A stretch of 64,000 bases of DNA from an uncultured Elusimicrobia bacterium (lineage in GTDB: Bacteria; Elusimicrobiota; Elusimicrobia; Elusimicrobiales; Elusimicrobiaceae), in the NCBI GenBank assembly GCA_945913025.1, contig CAMECJ010000007.1, positions 1-64,000 of the forward strand, written 5' to 3'. Below the pieces are notes generated by a model, which saw only the letters and a list, made by a program, of their open reading frames with translations, ran no database searches and had not been told where the DNA came from. A program made the position numbers and the translations under genes. How positions within the stretch are numbered: position 1 is the stretch's first letter; every line of letters starts with the position of its first letter. Below, piece by piece: positions 33,143 to 42,363 of this stretch.

Positions 33143-34135
33143 ATGTTGCGGAAAATAATCAAAATGTCCGTCTTTTTATGTATGTTTTTTGCGGTTGGAA
33201 TAGCAGAGGCGCAGAGTTTTGCTTCGTCTGCCAAACAACGGTATAATGACTTTGCAGCAAAATCACGGGAGCAATTTGCCGAATTTGCGAATAAAGGCCG
33301 CAAGACGCAAGATGAATTTGCTGCGTCGTCCCGGGAAAAGGTTGGAAATAAGGGAAGCGGCCAGCTGGAGCAAAAGCCGGCAGCTTCGGATACAACGTCT
33401 TTAAAAATTCCGGTCAAATCCCCCACCTCGGGAGAAACTTACTTTTTGTCGCCCAGCGCGGCCGACGTATATGCTAAGAACGGTTCGTTGGACGGTTTGG
33501 TAAAGGTAACTGTTTCCGACGGGGAAGTATATGCGCTGCCGGAAGAAAAAATGTCTTATCCCATATGGTATGAGTCGGAAAAATCCCGATTGAACAAAAA
33601 CGGAACGCGCCATACGGAAGGAAGCGCCGAGGGACAACCTGCCGAAAATTTATGCCCGCCTAATACGCCGGAATGTGAGGACCTGCTTGTTCTGTGGCCC
33701 TATATGGGCGTTAAGTCGCATGAGATCCCGAACCTGGTTCGCGGGGCTGAGAAGAATGGATTCGCGGAAACCTTGAAGAAAGACAAACGCTTGTGTTTGG
33801 GTATTTGTGACAACGGTATTAAGGTTGTGGAGCGTCGTCAGCGGAAACGTTTGCTCGGCGAGAGTTTCGATGTCGCCTCTTTGGAACAATTTATGTGGGA
33901 AGGCGGCTTTACCGCTTCCGGTTGGTTGTACACGTTTGAAGATTTTTGCCGGCAAGGCCGCGGCGGCAAGTTAAGTGAAGGGCAAATCGATCAACTTAAG
34001 CCTTTTGCTAAGCGAACGGAAAAAGCTTGGAAGAAAAAAGAAATTCCCGTTATTCGTTTGTCTAATCGGGATCCGTGGGGTGTTCTTGACGACGGTGCAT
34101 TGGCGTATGCCTTGTCTTGTATTAAAGATTTTTAA
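33143..34135 (+). CDS. Secreted protein of unknown function
   Basis: 330 residues with a signal peptide (MLRKIIKMSVFLCMFFAVGI, cleavage near AEAQS). Residues ~25-75 are a charged helical stretch with imperfect repeats (RYNDFAAKSREQFAEFANKG; RKTQDEFAASSREKVG). From ~90 a compact domain includes four or more Cys (NLCPPNTPECED; KRLCLGICDNG). No known domain recognised. ATG 33143 follows AGGAGG with good spacing. Its end overlaps the convergent ftcD end by 14 bp. It is the cargo of the second rsmA-ftcD interval created by the tandem recombination. Confidence 0.65.
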   Translation: MLRKIIKMSVFLCMFFAVGIAEAQSFASSAKQRYNDFAAKSREQFAEFANKGRKTQDEFAASSREKVGNKGSGQLEQKPAASDTTSLKIPVKSPTSGETYFLSPSAADVYAKNGSLDGLVKVTVSDGEVYALPEEKMSYPIWYESEKSRLNKNGTRHTEGSAEGQPAENLCPPNTPECEDLLVLWPYMGVKSHEIPNLVRGAEKNGFAETLKKDKRLCLGICDNGIKVVERRQRKRLLGESFDVASLEQFMWEGGFTASGWLYTFEDFCRQGRGGKLSEGQIDQLKPFAKRTEKAWKKKEIPVIRLSNRDPWGVLDDGALAYALSCIKDF

Positions 34136-35096
34136 TTTGTAGTTTTAGAACGTACTCCAAAATCCGCTCTTTGACGTTGAAAGGGCGGATTTCGTTTAGT
34201 TTGAGCGCACGTATGGCGGTTTCCAATAATATCGTTTTGTCCGTCTGCGTGGACGCGTAAAAGCGGCCCGCATTTAAAAACGCTTCTTCCGGCGCAAGAC
34301 CGATGAGCTCGCTCCCCGTTACGGCAAGGCCGCGCTTGGCGGCTTCTTTTTTACAGGCTTCAAAGGTTTGCGCAAGGCCCGTCTTACGGTAATCGGTTAA
34401 ATTGAAAGAAACCTGCGCACAATGATAATCCGCCATATACCAGCCGATGGCTTTTAACGCGGGCAGCCCGCCGTTCTTTTCGCGCAGGACGGACGCAATT
34501 TGTTTGGCGGAGGTTGCGTCTTTTGTGTTTAAAGAGATATTAAACGCGATTAAAAAATTCCGCGCGCCGATAACGGCTGCGCCCGTTTTTTGTACGCCCG
34601 TAGAAAATTCCCGCGGGCCGAAATCGGGTGGAAGTTCTTTGAGCTTTTGCGGCAGACTTTCGTATTCGCCTTTGCGGATAAACGATAAATTTTTGCGCTG
34701 CGGCGTTTGCGCGTTTGCTTCATACAAATAAACGGGAAGGTTGAGTTTTTCCGCCGCGTCCCGCGCCAGTTTTTCTGCTTGGAAGGCGGCTTCTTCAAGC
34801 GTCATATTTTTAACAGGGATAAACGGACAGACGTCCGCCGCCCCCAAGCGCGGATGTGCGCCGGAGTGAACACGCATATCAATCCGTTCCGCCGCCGCTT
34901 GAATAAGCGCAAATGCGCTTTGGCGCACATCGTCCGGCGCGCCCGCCAGCGTAAACACGGTGCGGTTGGCATCCGTGTTATTGTCAACGTGTAAAAGTCT
35001 CGCGGGAGAAGCGTTTTTCGCCGCGTCGGCAAGGAGCTTGATGATTTTTTCGTCGCGGCCTTCGGATATATTGGGGACGGCTTCCATTATTTTCAT
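34122..35096 (-). CDS. ftcD: Glutamate formimidoyltransferase (histidine degradation)
   Basis: About 324 residues from ATG at 35096 (MKIMEAVPNISEG), the usual family start; an in-frame GTG at 35120 would add eight residues. The active-site block HSGAHPRLGAADVCPFIPV contains the catalytic His. The protein covers both halves of the formiminotransferase fold, with no fused cyclodeaminase domain. It moves the formimino group from formiminoglutamate to tetrahydrofolate. No other hut genes are nearby, so it may serve one-carbon supply by itself. A diverged piece of its 3' end is found at 32638-32730. Confidence 0.92.
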   Translation of the reverse strand: MKIMEAVPNISEGRDEKIIKLLADAAKNASPARLLHVDNNTDANRTVFTLAGAPDDVRQSAFALIQAAAERIDMRVHSGAHPRLGAADVCPFIPVKNMTLEEAAFQAEKLARDAAEKLNLPVYLYEANAQTPQRKNLSFIRKGEYESLPQKLKELPPDFGPREFSTGVQKTGAAVIGARNFLIAFNISLNTKDATSAKQIASVLREKNGGLPALKAIGWYMADYHCAQVSFNLTDYRKTGLAQTFEACKKEAAKRGLAVTGSELIGLAPEEAFLNAGRFYASTQTDKTILLETAIRALKLNEIRPFNVKERILEYVLKLQIKNL

Positions 35097-35173
35097 AAGA
35101 CCATTATAAATTTTTTGCACTTTCTCCGCAGGGAAAAATAATAATAATTTGTGTTATTTTTTTGGATTTATGC

Positions 35174-35210
35174 TACAATAACTATAGATACTTATTAAGT
35201 TTAAGTATCT
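35174..35210 (+). promoter_or_regulatory. Extended -10 promoter and 5' stem-loop of the cold-shock gene
   Basis: TGC-TACAAT (-10 at 35174-35179) with the TG extension. A perfect 9-bp stem-loop (35186-35194 with 35202-35210) begins where transcription should start, as found in stable or thermoregulated csp leaders. Confidence 0.55.
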
Positions 35211-35239
35211 GATAATTCATAAAAGGAAGTATTTGTAAA

Positions 35240-35443
35240 ATGCCTAAAGGAAAAGTTAAGTGGTTTAATGACCAGAAAGGTTACGGTTTTGTAACCCCCG
35301 AAGACGGTTCTAAAGATCTCTTTGTTCACTATCAGGAAATTCAGGGCGACGGTTTCAAAACCTTGGCCGAAGGCCAGGAAGTTGAATTCGAAGTCGTAGA
35401 ATCCGAAAAAGGCCCGAAAGCCGTTAAAGTCGTCAAACTTTAA
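35240..35443 (+). CDS. Cold-shock protein (CspA family)
   Basis: 67 residues, a complete [23 protein letters not shown] contains RNP1 (KGYGFV), and LFVHY is RNP2. It ends with the standard acidic/basic strand [10 protein letters not shown]. Cytoplasmic single-stranded nucleic-acid-binding chaperone. AAGGAAG at ~35222-35228 serves as ribosome site. The leader hairpin and the strong terminator show a monocistronic transcript. Confidence 0.95.
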   Translation: MPKGKVKWFNDQKGYGFVTPEDGSKDLFVHYQEIQGDGFKTLAEGQEVEFEVVESEKGPKAVKVVKL

Positions 35444-35460
35444 TTTTTTGAAAGACTTTA

Positions 35461-35494
35461 AAAAATGCCCGAGGGTTTTTCCTCGGGCATTTTT
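35461..35494 (+). terminator. Terminator of the cold-shock gene
   Basis: A 13-bp stem (35461-35473 with 35480-35492), six-base loop, ending in TTTTTT. Confidence 0.92.
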
Positions 35495-35534
35495 TCTGCC
35501 CTTGCGGGCGGTTTTTAGAAGGAGAAGGCAGAAA

Positions 35535-36899
35535 ATGAGTAAAAAATATGCCCAAGCTTCGTTGGGCGAGCTGTGGCACTTATCGTATCCGTTAATCGTA
35601 TTGATGGCGTCGCAGGTGGTAATGCAGTTTGCGGACCGGATGTTTTTGGCGTGGCATTCGCACAATGCCTTGGCCGCGTGCGTTCCCGCCGGCGTATTGG
35701 CGATGACGTTCGCCTCTATGTTTATGGGGCTGGCCAGTTATACAAGCGTGTTTATTTCGCAGTACTACGCTAAGAAAAAATATGCGTCGGTAACGGTATC
35801 TTTGTGGCAGGGGGTCTTTTTGGCGGCGATGTCTTCGCTCCTTTTGGCGGGTTTAACGCCTGCCGGTTTTGCGCTGATTAACGCATTCGGACACGAAACG
35901 CAGGTGCGCGTGTTGGAACTGAAATACTTTGGCATTTTGAATTTATTCGGCGGTCTTGCGGTAATCAATAATGCGCTGGCGAGTTTTTTCAGCGGGCGCG
36001 GGCAAACCAAAATCCCGATGTGGACGGCGCTCATCGGCAATTTGATAAACATCGGGTTGGATTATGTGATGATTTTCGGCAAACTCGGCTTTCCCGAAAT
36101 GGGTATTGCGGGGGCGGCGTGGGGAACCATTATCAGCCAAGGCACCATAACGGCGATGTTCGGCGCGCTGATTTTTGCGCGCAAAACGCGCAGGGAGTAT
36201 AAAATCAGCAAGCTGGCGGGTTTTTATAAGCCGGTATTTTCGCGTCTGCTGCGTTTCGGGCTGCCCAACGGGTTCGGTTTTTTAATGGATATTTTGTCCT
36301 TCACGCTGTTTACGTTTATGGTGGGCAATATTGATACGATTTCTTTGCAGGCCAGCAACGTCGTAATGTCTATGCAGCCGGTGGTGTTTGTGGTTCTGTT
36401 GGGGTTGGGAATCGGGATTCAAATTTTAGTCAGTAAATACCAAGGAATCAAACGGCCCGATTTAAGCGTGCGCGTGGTTAAAAATGCGTGTAAAATCGGT
36501 TATGCGTATGCGTTTGGCATAGGCTTGTTGTTCTTTTTCGGTGCGCCCTTTTTCGTCAATTTGTTTATTCCGCCTTCGTCGGCTGATGCGGCGGCGATTG
36601 CGGCCAAAACGTATCCGCTGATTAAACTGGTCAGCTTCTTTGTGATTTTTGACGCCACTTACCTGATTTTCGGCGAGGCCATCCGCGGCGCGGGCGACAC
36701 CAAATTCTATATGTACGTCATGTTGTGTTGCGCGTGGGGAATGTTAATTCCGGGCACGTGGTATATTGTTTACAAGTTGCGGTTATCCGTGTTTTGGGTT
36801 TGGAGCTGGCTGACGTTTTACGCTGCCTTAACAGCGCTGCTGATGTGGTGGCGTTTTTTGCGCGGAAAGTGGAAAAGCATTGTGGTTACGGCAGGCTGA
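35535..36899 (+). CDS. MATE-family efflux transporter
   Basis: 454 residues from ATG 35535, preceded by AAGGAG; an in-frame TTG further upstream lies before the csp terminator and is rejected. About twelve membrane helices in two six-helix halves. The MATE signatures are LSYPLIVLMASQVVMQFADR near the N-terminus and SGRGQTKIP with GNLINIGLDYVMIF in the middle. Members export cationic drugs or metabolites using a sodium or proton gradient. The gene stands alone after the csp terminator, so it probably has its own promoter in 35495-35520, but none is obvious. Confidence 0.88.
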   Translation: MSKKYAQASLGELWHLSYPLIVLMASQVVMQFADRMFLAWHSHNALAACVPAGVLAMTFASMFMGLASYTSVFISQYYAKKKYASVTVSLWQGVFLAAMSSLLLAGLTPAGFALINAFGHETQVRVLELKYFGILNLFGGLAVINNALASFFSGRGQTKIPMWTALIGNLINIGLDYVMIFGKLGFPEMGIAGAAWGTIISQGTITAMFGALIFARKTRREYKISKLAGFYKPVFSRLLRFGLPNGFGFLMDILSFTLFTFMVGNIDTISLQASNVVMSMQPVVFVVLLGLGIGIQILVSKYQGIKRPDLSVRVVKNACKIGYAYAFGIGLLFFFGAPFFVNLFIPPSSADAAAIAAKTYPLIKLVSFFVIFDATYLIFGEAIRGAGDTKFYMYVMLCCAWGMLIPGTWYIVYKLRLSVFWVWSWLTFYAALTALLMWWRFLRGKWKSIVVTAG

Positions 36900-36917
36900 T
36901 GAATTTTTACCTCTCAT

Positions 36918-38384
36918 TTATTCTTCCGGCAGATTAAGCAGTTTTTTGATGATGTCCTCGTGAATACGCAAAATCGCTTCGTTTTTGTCGGCCAAATTGT
37001 TGGCCATTAATACAAATGCAATTTGTTTTCCGTTTTTGTCCGCCGCATATCCGGCGGCGGTTTTTACGCCGTCAATCGTGCCGCCCTTTACGCGTACGCG
37101 GTTGACGGCTTTATAGGGTTTTAAGAAACGTCTCAACAGCAGTAAATCGCCGCGGTCATCCGGCGTGGCCAGCGAATTATAATAATAGGTAAAGTGGGGG
37201 CTTGTAGTCATAAACGCAAGCGTGCGCAGCAGCGTGCGCGGCGTGACTAAATTATCCCGCGCAAGTCCGCTCCCATCGTAGATGACCGCGTCTTGCGCTC
37301 CCGCCAATTTATTTTTTTGTAAAAATTTATTTAACTCCTCCAACCCGTTTTGGAGGCTCCCCTTTTTGCCGGCAGCTACGGCCAGCTGGCGCAGGAGCAT
37401 ATCCGCGTACAAATTAAAACTGCGTTTGTTGACGATGACGATAATGTCTTTGAGCTTGGGCGACTGCGAGGCGTGTAATAACGTCATCGGTGCGTAATCG
37501 GGCGCGGTGCGCGTCGTTCGGATTTCGCCCGTCAGGAGAACCCCCTGTTTTTCCAGTTCTTCTTTAAGCGCGTATGCGGCAAAAAACGCCGGATCCGGCA
37601 TCGCGGCGGAAATCGTAAAACCCGTTAAATTGGTGGGAATGGTGCCGTAAATTTCCAATTCATTTTGGCGCGGCGCGCCGTAAACGTAAGCGTTGTCTTT
37701 TTTATTTTTTCCGTCAGTGGTTACAAAACTGGTCAGCGTCAGTGCGGGTATTTTGGGGTCGGTGCCGGAAATTTCTGCCGGCTGCCCGTGGCGGAATTGG
37801 GGAGAAAAATGAATTTTAAATAAATTATCGTTAAAAGAAAGCGGACTGGCCGGCGCGGCGTAATAATTGCCGATATTTTCCCAGTTTACTTTGGGGGCGA
37901 CGGACGGACCTTCAAATAACGAAACGTCCGCAATCAAGTCTCCTTCCACGCGGGTAATGCCCGCATCTTTGACGGCTTGTGCCCACTTTTTGACGACGGC
38001 TTGCCACGTTTCTGCGCCCGGTACCCGCGCGGAACCCAGCGTCGGGTCGCCTCCGCCCTGCAGGTATAGGCTGCCGCGGAGTATGCCGTTTTCGTCCGGC
38101 AGGGTTCCGGCGTATAATTGGGTTTGAAAGCGGTAGTCCGGCCCGAAGGTTTCCAGGGCGGCGGCGGTAGTCAGCAGTTTGAGCGCCGAGGCGGGCGTCA
38201 GACGGGTGTCTGCGTGAACGGAAAAGATTTCTGCTTCCGGCGCATCTGTATAGGCGGCCGCACCGCCCCACAAAGCGCCGTTTAAAACAGGATGCTGTAA
38301 ACGAGCGGAAACATATTCCTGTACCGTTTGGGCAAAGACGGATACAGCAGCACAGATATAAATAAATAATAAAAAATACCGCAT
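36918..38384 (-). CDS. dacB: D-alanyl-D-alanine carboxypeptidase/endopeptidase (PBP4, S13 family)
   Basis: 488 residues with a signal peptide (about 1-18). Catalytic motifs are SALK (Ser66, Lys69), SFN before LYADMLLRQ, and KGG in RVKGGTIDG, plus the family block YDGSGLARDNLVTP. The large insert between the first two motifs is typical of class C PBPs. A periplasmic peptidoglycan hydrolase that trims or cleaves cross-bridges. No clear ribosome site precedes ATG 38384; the upstream sequence is A/T-rich. Confidence 0.92.
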   Translation of the reverse strand: MRYFLLFIYICAAVSVFAQTVQEYVSARLQHPVLNGALWGGAAAYTDAPEAEIFSVHADTRLTPASALKLLTTAAALETFGPDYRFQTQLYAGTLPDENGILRGSLYLQGGGDPTLGSARVPGAETWQAVVKKWAQAVKDAGITRVEGDLIADVSLFEGPSVAPKVNWENIGNYYAAPASPLSFNDNLFKIHFSPQFRHGQPAEISGTDPKIPALTLTSFVTTDGKNKKDNAYVYGAPRQNELEIYGTIPTNLTGFTISAAMPDPAFFAAYALKEELEKQGVLLTGEIRTTRTAPDYAPMTLLHASQSPKLKDIIVIVNKRSFNLYADMLLRQLAVAAGKKGSLQNGLEELNKFLQKNKLAGAQDAVIYDGSGLARDNLVTPRTLLRTLAFMTTSPHFTYYYNSLATPDDRGDLLLLRRFLKPYKAVNRVRVKGGTIDGVKTAAGYAADKNGKQIAFVLMANNLADKNEAILRIHEDIIKKLLNLPEE

Positions 38385-38453
38385 ATATATTAGATTATCA
38401 AAATTTAACTAAATAAAACCGTCCCGTTACACACAGGACGGCAAGCGTTAAAA

Positions 38454-40061
38454 TCAGTTAAACCAGGGGTACCATTTGTCTCGGTCGCGAATGTTAATCA
38501 GCAGCGACAGCGCCAGCATATCGCGCGCGTTTAAGGCTTGGGGTTTATCCAGGGTGCACGTAAATTTATCAAATGCCTGATGCGCGTTTTGAATGACGCC
38601 GGAGGAATCCATCTGTCCTAAAATGCGGTAGTCCGCACGTAAGAATCCCCACAGGTGTCCGCAAAGTTTGCGCAAAACAGCGCGGGCGGCGGAGGTTTCC
38701 GTCACATTGGCGAGCAGGTGTCCTTCCCGATCAAACAGCTCCCAACGGCGGCAGAGGGAAAAATGCTTACGCGCGGCGGTCAGCACATCTTTGGAACGGG
38801 CAAAGTAAATTTCGTATTTTTCCTGCGTCAGCCCAAATCCTTTTTGCAGCACTACCGCGGCTTTTTGTCCTTTGCGGTCAAACAGCGTAATTTCCCGAAG
38901 CACCAGCTGGGACCAGACAATCCCGCAGAAAAATACCAGTAATCCCAGCGGAATCGCCAGCGAGCAGGCGGAGTAGATTGTATTGTATGTAAACGCGCTT
39001 ACGGGCAGCAGGTTGGCGTTTTCGCAGAGGCCGGCGGCGGCCAGCGTAAGAAACGTTACCGCGATCAGCAGCAGTCCGCCGAACAAGAATACGCTGTCCC
39101 ACCGTAAGGAAAGAGACGTAAGGATATTGCCTTGGTTATCTCTGGCGCGGAAAATTAAAGAGGGAGTGCCGTACAGACGCATAAAACGAATGGGGTATAA
39201 AGAGTTAGGGTTTGCCGGTGTCTCGGGCGTCCTGCGGTGGATAAACATGCGTACGGTCAACGCGGCGGCCTGCAAACAAACGTATAAGAACAGGAGCGCC
39301 ACAAGCGCGTCAAATCCATGCCCCAGTTGACGTACGTATGGCGGCATATTGGCGGATAAAAGCGTATTGCCTTTTATCCGCGAAAGTTGTTTTTTGAGTT
39401 TTGCTAAAACATTTGGGCGGGGCGCCTTTTTTACGGTTTGGGCGGCGGGTTTGACGGCGGGTGCCGCTTCCGCAGGCGCGCTTAACGTTTCTTCTTCCAC
39501 CGCAGGCAGCGCGGCAATATCATACGCGCGCGGGTCATTAACCGCCATTTCCAACGCCGGCGTTTCGCCTTCGGTTTTGCTGGGGGAAATAAACGAAAAA
39601 ATTAAATCCGTTTCCGCGTACGATAAATCTTTGGCCAGAACGGAATATGCTTTGCCGTTAATTAAAAAATAACCTGCGCCGAAATCATTTTTTGGCGTAA
39701 AAAAATTGATGTAGACAAAAGGTTCTCCTGTGGAAAATGCAATGCGCTTGATTTCTTCGCCCGTATACGTATTGCCCACCACCTGCATTTTTTTGCGTTT
39801 GACGTCAATTAAGTCCGCGTTTATTTTTTCTTCGATACAGGTTTCGGTGGTACAGTCCGTAGTTTTCACGTCCAAGCGGGCCGAGTTTTTTTGAATGGAA
39901 AGCACGCTGTTTGCAGGCGGATTTTTAACGGCCGTCCAGCCCGAAGGCATATCCAGTGTGAATGCTCCGTCGGAGGACGTAAAAGTTCCGCCGTGCGCCG
40001 TCAGGGCACCGGAGAACAGCAAACAAGCCAAAACCGTTTTTAAAAAAAGGCGGTGTGCCAT
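38454..40061 (-). CDS. Exported N-domain plus polytopic membrane protein, unknown
   Basis: 535 residues. A signal peptide to ~22, then a ~145-residue exported domain (FTSSDGAFTLDMPSGWTAVK) that looks like PsbP/DUF1795-type domains. A Pro/Ala/Lys-rich linker follows, then four predicted helices (about 245-375) and a C-terminal cytoplasmic region of ~160 residues with no recognised motif. It has two Cys (TTDCTTETCIE) in the exported part. It lies beside dacB on the same strand, 69 bp apart, so a link to the cell wall is possible but unproven. Confidence 0.6.
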   Translation of the reverse strand: MAHRLFLKTVLACLLFSGALTAHGGTFTSSDGAFTLDMPSGWTAVKNPPANSVLSIQKNSARLDVKTTDCTTETCIEEKINADLIDVKRKKMQVVGNTYTGEEIKRIAFSTGEPFVYINFFTPKNDFGAGYFLINGKAYSVLAKDLSYAETDLIFSFISPSKTEGETPALEMAVNDPRAYDIAALPAVEEETLSAPAEAAPAVKPAAQTVKKAPRPNVLAKLKKQLSRIKGNTLLSANMPPYVRQLGHGFDALVALLFLYVCLQAAALTVRMFIHRRTPETPANPNSLYPIRFMRLYGTPSLIFRARDNQGNILTSLSLRWDSVFLFGGLLLIAVTFLTLAAAGLCENANLLPVSAFTYNTIYSACSLAIPLGLLVFFCGIVWSQLVLREITLFDRKGQKAAVVLQKGFGLTQEKYEIYFARSKDVLTAARKHFSLCRRWELFDREGHLLANVTETSAARAVLRKLCGHLWGFLRADYRILGQMDSSGVIQNAHQAFDKFTCTLDKPQALNARDMLALSLLINIRDRDKWYPWFN

Positions 40062-40203
40062 ATTTGGTTATTATATTAAATTTTGGCGCGGTTTTAACGT
40101 CTTATCGTTTCTACGCGCGCGAAAACCATTAATTGTGATTGTAGGTCGGATTTAAAATTGATATCATATGAATATATAGAAGTTTTAACTGGGGAGTGTA
40201 TTT

Positions 40204-41262
40204 ATGGCAGAAAAAAACATCACGTCCGCGCGGTTGTCGGCTTTGCGCAAGATGATGTGCAACAATAAGCTGGATGGTCTAATCGTGACCAATAATTTGG
40301 ACCAGCTGTATTTAACAAATTTCTTTTTTTATCCGGAGGAAACCGTTCTGTTGGTAACCGGCAGGACGGTCCTGTGTTTTACGCGTGAATTGTATGTGCA
40401 GCCGTTTGGAAAATTCGCTCCCCAAACTAAAGTCATCGGAAGCGAAACCCGTACGGCTTCAGCCTTGGCAAAAGCCAAAGAGCTGGGGCTCAAGCGCGTG
40501 GGGTTTGACGCGGCAAAAGAATCATACCAAAACGGGAAGATGATGTCCGCCTCCGGCTGTATAGAAGTGGGCGGATTTATTTCCAAACTGCGTGAAACCA
40601 AAGACGCGGCGGAACTGAAACTGATGCGCGAATCCAACCGTATTGCTTACCTCGCGTATGAATACGTCAAGCCCCGCGTGAAAACCGGAATGACGGAAAG
40701 CGAACTGGCCGCCGAGCTGGAACGGTTTATGCGCGCCAAAGGCGCATCCGGCCCGTCGTTTTTGACGATCGTCGGCTTTGGCGAAAATTCCGCCAATCCT
40801 CACCACGAAACAGGTAACCGGAAGTTAAAAGCAAATGATGCGGTGCTCATTGATTTCGGCTGTATTTACAAAGGCTATTGTTCCGATATTACCCGCAGTT
40901 GGTGGCACGGCAAAAACGAACCCGCCGAATATAAGAAGATTTGGAACATTGTGGACAAAGCACGAAAAGCGGGCATAAAAGCCGTCAAAGCGGGCGTTTC
41001 CAATAAAGACGTGGATGCGGCGGCGCGCAAAGTGATTGCGGACGCAGGTTACGGCGCGTTTTTTACGCACCGTACCGGTCACGGCGTGGGGATTGAAATC
41101 CACGAAAACCCCTATAACAGCCAGACTGCCCAGTCGGTATTGGCGGAGGGAAATGTCGTGACGGTGGAACCCGGTATTTATCTGCCCGAAAAATACGGCG
41201 TACGTTTGGAAGATACGATGTTTACTTCTAAAACAGGTGCTAAAATTTTAACGAGGAAATAA
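40204..41262 (+). CDS. M24-family aminopeptidase (Xaa-Pro type), first copy
   Basis: 352 residues. An N-terminal creatinase-like domain (~1-125), then a pita-bread metallopeptidase domain with all five metal ligands: Asp in LIDFGCIYKGY, Asp in YCSDITRSW, His in HRTGHGVGIEIHE, and Glu in VVTVEPGIYLP and VRLEDTMF. It should remove N-terminal residues before proline or cleave X-Pro dipeptides in the cytoplasm. GGGGAG precedes ATG 40204. The stop overlaps the start of a paralogue by one base. Confidence 0.92.
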   Translation: MAEKNITSARLSALRKMMCNNKLDGLIVTNNLDQLYLTNFFFYPEETVLLVTGRTVLCFTRELYVQPFGKFAPQTKVIGSETRTASALAKAKELGLKRVGFDAAKESYQNGKMMSASGCIEVGGFISKLRETKDAAELKLMRESNRIAYLAYEYVKPRVKTGMTESELAAELERFMRAKGASGPSFLTIVGFGENSANPHHETGNRKLKANDAVLIDFGCIYKGYCSDITRSWWHGKNEPAEYKKIWNIVDKARKAGIKAVKAGVSNKDVDAAARKVIADAGYGAFFTHRTGHGVGIEIHENPYNSQTAQSVLAEGNVVTVEPGIYLPEKYGVRLEDTMFTSKTGAKILTRK

Positions 41263-42329
41263 TGGCGGCAATTAAAGATTTGGCTTCTGTGCGTATGCAG
41301 GATTTCCGCCGCGTATTAAAAGCCGCGGATTTGGACGGATATTTAACCGTTTCTCCATTGGAGCAGCGGTATTTGTCCGGTGTAGAATTGTCCGAGGGAG
41401 AAGCCGTTTTTTTGGTAACTCCCGCCAAAGCGTATTGCATTACGAAAAAGCTGATCGTCAGCAAAATGACGCCCGTTTCCGCATTTTTAAAAACAGAGGA
41501 TGTTCCGTACGGCACAATGTTGGAAGGGGCGTTGGCCAAAATCAAAAAGTTGGGTTTAAAACGGGTATCGTTTGATCCGTCGCTTGTGGATTTTGAGACG
41601 GGAAAAAGACTGGAGAAAGAAGGCTTTGTCCGTGCGGACGGTTTAATCGGCGAGATGCGCCTGAAAAAATACGATGACGAGCTTGCACGACTTAAAAAAG
41701 CGTGTAAAATCGCGGCCGGAGCGTTTGAAGAAGTAAAACCGCAAATTAAAACGGGAATGACGGAAGATGATGTGCGCGTGTTAATGGCGGTGGCTATGTT
41801 CAAGCGCGGCGCGGATTCCATTCCGTTTAACATCGTTTGTTTCGGCGAGAATACCGCAGACGCCCACCATACACCTTCTAAAAAACGCAAATTAAAAGCA
41901 AGTGAAGCCGTGCTGATGGATTTCGGCTGTTTTTACGAGGGGTATACGTCTGATATGACGCGCAGTTGGTGGCACGGGAAAAACGAGCCCGCCGAATATA
42001 AAAAGATTTGGAACATAGTGGACCAGGCCCGCGCGGCGGGGGTAAAAGTGTTGCGTGCCGGCATAACTGCGGGCGAAGTGGACGCGGCCTCCCGCCAAGT
42101 GATTGAGGCGGCGGGATACGGCAAAGAATTTTTCCATACCACGGGGCACGCCATCGGCTTAGTGGAACACGACCGGCCTATTTTGCGCTCCGGCGCGCCG
42201 GACGTATTGGAAGAAAATTACGTAGTAACGGTGGAGCCCGGCATTTATTTTGAAAATAAATGGGGTGTCCGTCTGGAGGACAGTTTTCTGGTAACGAAAA
42301 CGGGCTCCGAAAAACTGACGCACAAATAG
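41262..42329 (+). CDS. M24-family aminopeptidase (Xaa-Pro type), second copy
   Basis: 355 residues, a diverged paralogue of the preceding protein with the same two domains. Ligands kept: LMDFGCFYEGY, SDMTRSWWHG, HTTGHAIGLVEHD, VEPGIYFENK and VRLEDSFL. The His motif is GHAIG rather than GHGVG, and the N-domain differs most, so substrate preference has probably changed. Translationally coupled to the first copy (TAATG). EF-P, which is often next to an X-Pro peptidase gene, follows 34 bp later. Confidence 0.92.
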   Translation: MAAIKDLASVRMQDFRRVLKAADLDGYLTVSPLEQRYLSGVELSEGEAVFLVTPAKAYCITKKLIVSKMTPVSAFLKTEDVPYGTMLEGALAKIKKLGLKRVSFDPSLVDFETGKRLEKEGFVRADGLIGEMRLKKYDDELARLKKACKIAAGAFEEVKPQIKTGMTEDDVRVLMAVAMFKRGADSIPFNIVCFGENTADAHHTPSKKRKLKASEAVLMDFGCFYEGYTSDMTRSWWHGKNEPAEYKKIWNIVDQARAAGVKVLRAGITAGEVDAASRQVIEAAGYGKEFFHTTGHAIGLVEHDRPILRSGAPDVLEENYVVTVEPGIYFENKWGVRLEDSFLVTKTGSEKLTHK

Positions 42330-42363
42330 ATTCGGGCTTCGGCCCTATAACGAGGTATAACTT

